Made by a program: the position numbers and the translations under genes. From Erythrobacter sp. NAP1 (GTDB lineage Bacteria; Pseudomonadota; Alphaproteobacteria; Sphingomonadales; Sphingomonadaceae), in assembly GCF_000152865.1 (NCBI RefSeq), contig NZ_CH672390.1, positions 1,550,001 to 1,614,000 of the forward strand: a stretch of DNA of 64,000 nt, given 5' to 3'. The notes under the pieces are model-generated. The model was not told where the DNA came from. It was given only the letters and a program-made list of their open reading frames with translations, and did not search any database. Positions 61,319 through 64,000 of this stretch are shown here, one piece after another; position 1 is the first letter of the stretch, and each line of letters starts with the position of its first letter.

Positions 61319-62208
61319 TCGGTCTTCTCCAGCCACCATTTCATCAGCGTATGCGCAATCGCGTGAGGCGGCGGCGCATGGAACGGGCCATTGCCCGCGA
61401 CAGCCGATGCTACTTCCTCGCGAGTGAACCAGAGGATCTCGGCCATCTCGGTCTCGTCGATGGTGAGCGCATCGTCATCCGCATAGGAATGGCATCCTAC
61501 CATAAGCTGGCTTGGAAAGGGCCATGGCTGGCTGGCGATGTAGGAAACGTCGCGAACGCGCACGCCCGATTCCTCGAACACCTCGCGCGCGACAGCCTCT
61601 TCGATGGTTTCGCCCGGTTCGACAAATCCTGCGAGCGCGGAGAAGCGCCCTTCAGGCCAACCCTTCCCTCGTCCCAGCATCAAGCGACCTTCATACTCTG
61701 CCAGCATGATCGTGACCGGATCGGTGCGCGGGAAATGCTGTGAGCTGCAATTGTCGCAATTGCGCTGCCAGCCGCCCTTCGCGATCTTTGTCGGCGCGCC
61801 GCAATTCGCGCAGAAGCGGTGGCGGGCGTGCCAGTCGATCAGGCTGCGCGCCCCGCCGTAAAGCGCCAGATCACCCGGATCGAGTGTCGCCATCAGCGAC
61901 CACAGGCGCGGATTCGCCATGCGAGGGCTTGCGTCGCCCTCTGGCGGAACCGCGGCAAAGCACGGTTTCTCGCCGCCATCGCTACGATCGAGGCCCAGGA
62001 ACACCAGCTCCGCATCCTCGGCAGCGTCGGCCAAAGTGCCCCAGGCAAGCCGCCCGGTTTCGTCGAGTTCCGGCATCAGCGCGTCGAGCTTCAGCAGCCG
62101 CGCCTTCCAGTTCATCATGCCGGCCAGAGCATCGCGGTCCGCGCGAAGATTATCCGCGCGGTCGAGAGGAGATCCGGCGAAGGCGATGGGTCCGTTTGCG
62201 AGCGCCAT
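61315..62208 (-). CDS. nudC: NAD+ diphosphatase NudC (also RNA NAD-decapping)
   Basis: 297 residues. Zinc ribbon with FCANCG and RNCDNCSS, Nudix box GFVEPGETIEEAVAREVFEE, and the NudC-specific SQPWPFPSQLMVG after it. Cleaves NADH/NAD and removes NAD caps from RNA. Overlaps its neighbours by one to four bases on both sides, so it lies in a compact four-gene operon with a serine hydrolase, a thiol oxidoreductase and an SDR. Confidence 0.95.
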   Translation of the reverse strand: MALANGPIAFAGSPLDRADNLRADRDALAGMMNWKARLLKLDALMPELDETGRLAWGTLADAAEDAELVFLGLDRSDGGEKPCFAAVPPEGDASPRMANPRLWSLMATLDPGDLALYGGARSLIDWHARHRFCANCGAPTKIAKGGWQRNCDNCSSQHFPRTDPVTIMLAEYEGRLMLGRGKGWPEGRFSALAGFVEPGETIEEAVAREVFEESGVRVRDVSYIASQPWPFPSQLMVGCHSYADDDALTIDETEMAEILWFTREEVASAVAGNGPFHAPPPHAIAHTLMKWWLEKTE

Positions 62209-63533
62209 TACGAGGCGTGGTTTGCGTGACCCGCATGCATCGCCGCGACATCCGCCTCAAGCGCAGCGAGATATTCGTCGCGGATCGGATAGGCGTCGGA
62301 CGGCATGTACTGAGTGTAAAGCCCGGTGCGCAGGCCAAGCTTGTAATCGACCGCAGCAAGCGTGCCAGCCGCACCGCCCCAGCCGAACGTGCCATTGACC
62401 GAACGACCGCCAGCGCCGTGACCCTGACCCACCATCCACGATCCGGTAAGATCGACGGTTTCGGGGATGAGATCGGAAGTACCAACGCGCACAGCTTCCT
62501 CGCTCATGATGCGCTCATCGCCAAGCTTGCCGTAGCCAAGCAGCATGCGCAGGAACCGATCATAGTCCTTGGGCGAGGAAACAAGGCCACCGCCGCCCGC
62601 GGGCACCTTGGGCTCGTCGAGGAAGATCGAGTTTGCACCCGGATCGAGCGGCAGGAGCGTCTCACCAAGGATGCCGTAATTGTCGGTGAGGCGGCCCTTC
62701 TCGCTTTCGGGCACCGTCATCCAAGTGCTGGTCATGCCGAGCGGCTCGAACATCCGGGTCTTGAGGAAAGCCTCGAAATCCATCCCGCTCGCAACTTCGA
62801 TCACGCGGCCAAGCAGGTCGATCGAGTTCGAGTAGCTCCACTTGGTCGCGGGCTGATAAGCGAGCGGCAGACTGGCGAGCCTGTTGGTCCACACTTCAAG
62901 ACCCGGTGCAGGCGTTGGGTTCGGAACGCCAGGGATCGGGAAGCGGCTGACGCGCCCGCCGACGATACCGTTCGCGACATAAGCGTCGAGCAGCGGGCCC
63001 TTGGACGTAATCGTGTAACCGATGCCTGCGGTGTGGGTGAGCAGTTGGCGGATCGTGATCGGACGCTCGGGCGCGACGGTGTTGTCGAGCGGACCTTCGG
63101 GATCGACCAGAACCTGCGTGTCGCGGAATGCGGGGATGATGTCGTAAAGCGGCGTGTCGAGCTCGAACGCGCCATCGTCGATCAGCATCATCGTTGCCAT
63201 ACCGGTAATCGGCTTCGACATCGAATAGATGCGGTAGAGCGAATCCATATCGGCTTCGGTGCTGCCATTCAGCGCGAGAGTGCCTCCGCCGACGGTATGC
63301 GCCATGTCGTCCTGCCCCCACCCGAAGGTAAGCAACATATTGGCGACCTTGCCTTCGCTCACATACTTGTTCGCCATCGCAGCAACATTGGGCCAGCTCT
63401 CGCTTACATCATGAGCAAGGAGCGCGCGCCCGAACGGGAGCGATGCGAGCGTGGCACCTGCCATCGCATAGGCTCCTCCGCGGAAAAGCGAGCGGCGCGA
63501 AAGGCTGGGTTGTTCGAAAGTGCGAAAGGCCAT
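62208..63533 (-). CDS. serine beta-lactamase-like hydrolase, Tat-exported
   Basis: 441 residues from ATG 63533. N-terminal twin-arginine signal (LSRRSLFRGG, then a hydrophobic core). Beta-lactamase/class C esterase fold: nucleophile in YSMSKPITG (SxxK), YSNS as the second motif, and GxG-like GWGGAAGTL. Likely an esterase or DD-peptidase-like enzyme rather than a true beta-lactamase. First gene of the operon with nudC (TAATG overlap). Confidence 0.9.
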   Translation of the reverse strand: MAFRTFEQPSLSRRSLFRGGAYAMAGATLASLPFGRALLAHDVSESWPNVAAMANKYVSEGKVANMLLTFGWGQDDMAHTVGGGTLALNGSTEADMDSLYRIYSMSKPITGMATMMLIDDGAFELDTPLYDIIPAFRDTQVLVDPEGPLDNTVAPERPITIRQLLTHTAGIGYTITSKGPLLDAYVANGIVGGRVSRFPIPGVPNPTPAPGLEVWTNRLASLPLAYQPATKWSYSNSIDLLGRVIEVASGMDFEAFLKTRMFEPLGMTSTWMTVPESEKGRLTDNYGILGETLLPLDPGANSIFLDEPKVPAGGGGLVSSPKDYDRFLRMLLGYGKLGDERIMSEEAVRVGTSDLIPETVDLTGSWMVGQGHGAGGRSVNGTFGWGGAAGTLAAVDYKLGLRTGLYTQYMPSDAYPIRDEYLAALEADVAAMHAGHANHAS

Positions 63534-63647
63534 TGTGGGTTCTCTCCCGGGTGGGTCAGTTTCGTTTGACGACTGTTTGAGCGAGCGAGGCTTAACCGTC
63601 AATTGCAAGTGCACAGCCGCCGTCTATTTGAGGCTTGATTCTGCAAG

Positions 63648-63667
63648 GTGTTATACCCATATAACAC
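63648..63667 (+). promoter_or_regulatory. 20-base palindrome at the start of the small membrane gene
   Basis: GTGTTATA-ccca-TATAACAC, perfect eight-base arms, ending two bases before the ATG at 63670. It contains TATAAC, which could be a -10 element, so the transcript would be nearly leaderless, and a dimeric repressor could occlude it. Confidence 0.5.
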
Positions 63668-63669
63668 AC

Positions 63670-63891
63670 ATGGGAAACATACTTGCATACCTCATCGGGC
63701 TCATCAGCCTTGTTATCGTCATCCCCGCGCAGATACCGCTTCTGGGCTGGGCCAACTGGCTTGCGCTGCCGCTGATTGCGCTTGGCGTGGTGATCGGGGC
63801 GCTGTCCTCGAGAACAGGCGGGCGTAATTTCTGCCTGATCGTGGGCCTGATCGCTGCGGTTCGCCTGACTTTGGGTGGCGGCTTCGTTTAA
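63670..63891 (+). CDS. 73-residue membrane protein, unknown
   Basis: Three hydrophobic segments (about 4-25, 27-44, 53-70) with a short RTGGRN loop. No Shine-Dalgarno is possible in the palindrome upstream, so initiation would be leaderless. No family recognised. It overlaps the convergent probable mutY by a few bases at its stop. Confidence 0.6.
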   Translation: MGNILAYLIGLISLVIVIPAQIPLLGWANWLALPLIALGVVIGALSSRTGGRNFCLIVGLIAAVRLTLGGGFV

Positions 63892-64000
63892 TTGCTGGCC
63901 AGCGCCAACCGCGCGGCTTTGACGAATAGCGTCGGCAGGCCTGCCTCTTCAATCTCACCAATCGGCCACCATTCGCCATCACCCGGCGGGGCGGTGGTCG
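63888..64000 (-). CDS. mutY: C-terminus of probable A/G-specific adenine glycosylase (5' end outside window)
   Basis: 37 codons remain, with GEWWPIGEIEEAGLPTLFVK and a short Ala/Leu tail before TAA at 63888. The pattern W-P-(I)-x-x-x-x-x-AGLPTLF-x-K-A-A is how MutY's Nudix-like C-terminal domain ends. Only the end is visible, so the assignment is moderate. If correct, the protein removes adenine opposite 8-oxoguanine. It precedes the plus-strand small membrane gene in convergent orientation. Confidence 0.6.
   Translation of the reverse strand, partial: TTAPPGDGEWWPIGEIEEAGLPTLFVKAARLALASN

Noticed and set aside
61740..63569. 609-codon open frame on the plus strand
   Set aside because: Antisense shadow of nudC and the serine hydrolase, which have clear catalytic motifs; Arg-rich composition typical of shadows.

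Overview
The window is gene-dense, high-GC bacterial DNA that reads as the chromosome of an aerobic alphaproteobacterium, most likely Sphingomonadales (Erythrobacteraceae-like). This rests on family content rather than a marker gene: MucR, a Fur of the short alphaproteobacterial kind, type II DAHP synthase, DUF1489, UbiK, MetZ, and the run nfu-nitroreductase-tsaB-rimI-mucR-fur-plsC. No rRNA, CRISPR array, prophage or transposase gene is visible. There is one tRNA (Gln, anticodon TTG).

Layout. 1-10 kb: truncated SulP transporter, a hairpin-rich intergenic region with an intrinsic terminator, a TetR regulator with metZ and a palindromic operator, a protein O-mannosyltransferase facing a GT2-GtrA glycosyltransferase, leuB, recO and an S9 peptidase. 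10-15 kb: ubiK, tspO, a striking Cys-rich repeat lipoprotein, a GIY-YIG gene boxed by inverted repeats, tlyA, a Pro-rich lipoprotein, and a 1-kb stretch holding a micro-ORF whose ribosome-binding site is a full complement of the 16S 3' end. 15-25 kb: ilvE, trhO, a GST, two tandem SpoIIAA-like proteins, a LysR regulator divergent from pirin-azoR-doxX, nadE, topoisomerase IB and a YghU-type GST. 25-37 kb: an MFS symporter broken by an in-frame TGA, tRNA-Gln, DUF5522, a renalase-like oxidase, egtD-egtB, a PAS/degenerate-GGDEF protein, DAHP synthase and a double M16 peptidase.

37-53 kb: housekeeping genes (nfu, nitroreductase, tsaB, rimI, mucR, fur, plsC) run into a rearranged block. The usually contiguous miaB-phoH-ybeY-corC run lies on the minus strand and is split between phoH and ybeY by about 6.7 kb. 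That insert carries an 825-residue curlin-type repeat protein, an Lrp regulator, a PD40 beta-propeller protein, a HEAGH membrane protein and a BAAT-type hydrolase. phoH itself carries a one-base frameshift. 53-64 kb: lipase, cyclophilin, mgtE, a cyclase lipoprotein, DUF1489, a cytochrome b561 / cytochrome c-prime pair, DUF1295, a tightly overlapping operon (serine hydrolase-nudC-dsbA-like-SDR), a tiny membrane protein with a palindrome at its start, and the last codons of a probable mutY.

Themes. Much of the window concerns thiol and redox handling (ergothioneine, GSTs, azoreductase, pirin, DsbA-like, NudC, Cys-rich lipoprotein) and the cell surface (O-mannosylation, curlin-like amyloid, lipoproteins). 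Two genes carry single-base lesions, so sequencing error must be excluded before calling them pseudogenes. Start codons were chosen from Shine-Dalgarno spacing, signal peptides and family N-termini, and often differ from the longest open frame.
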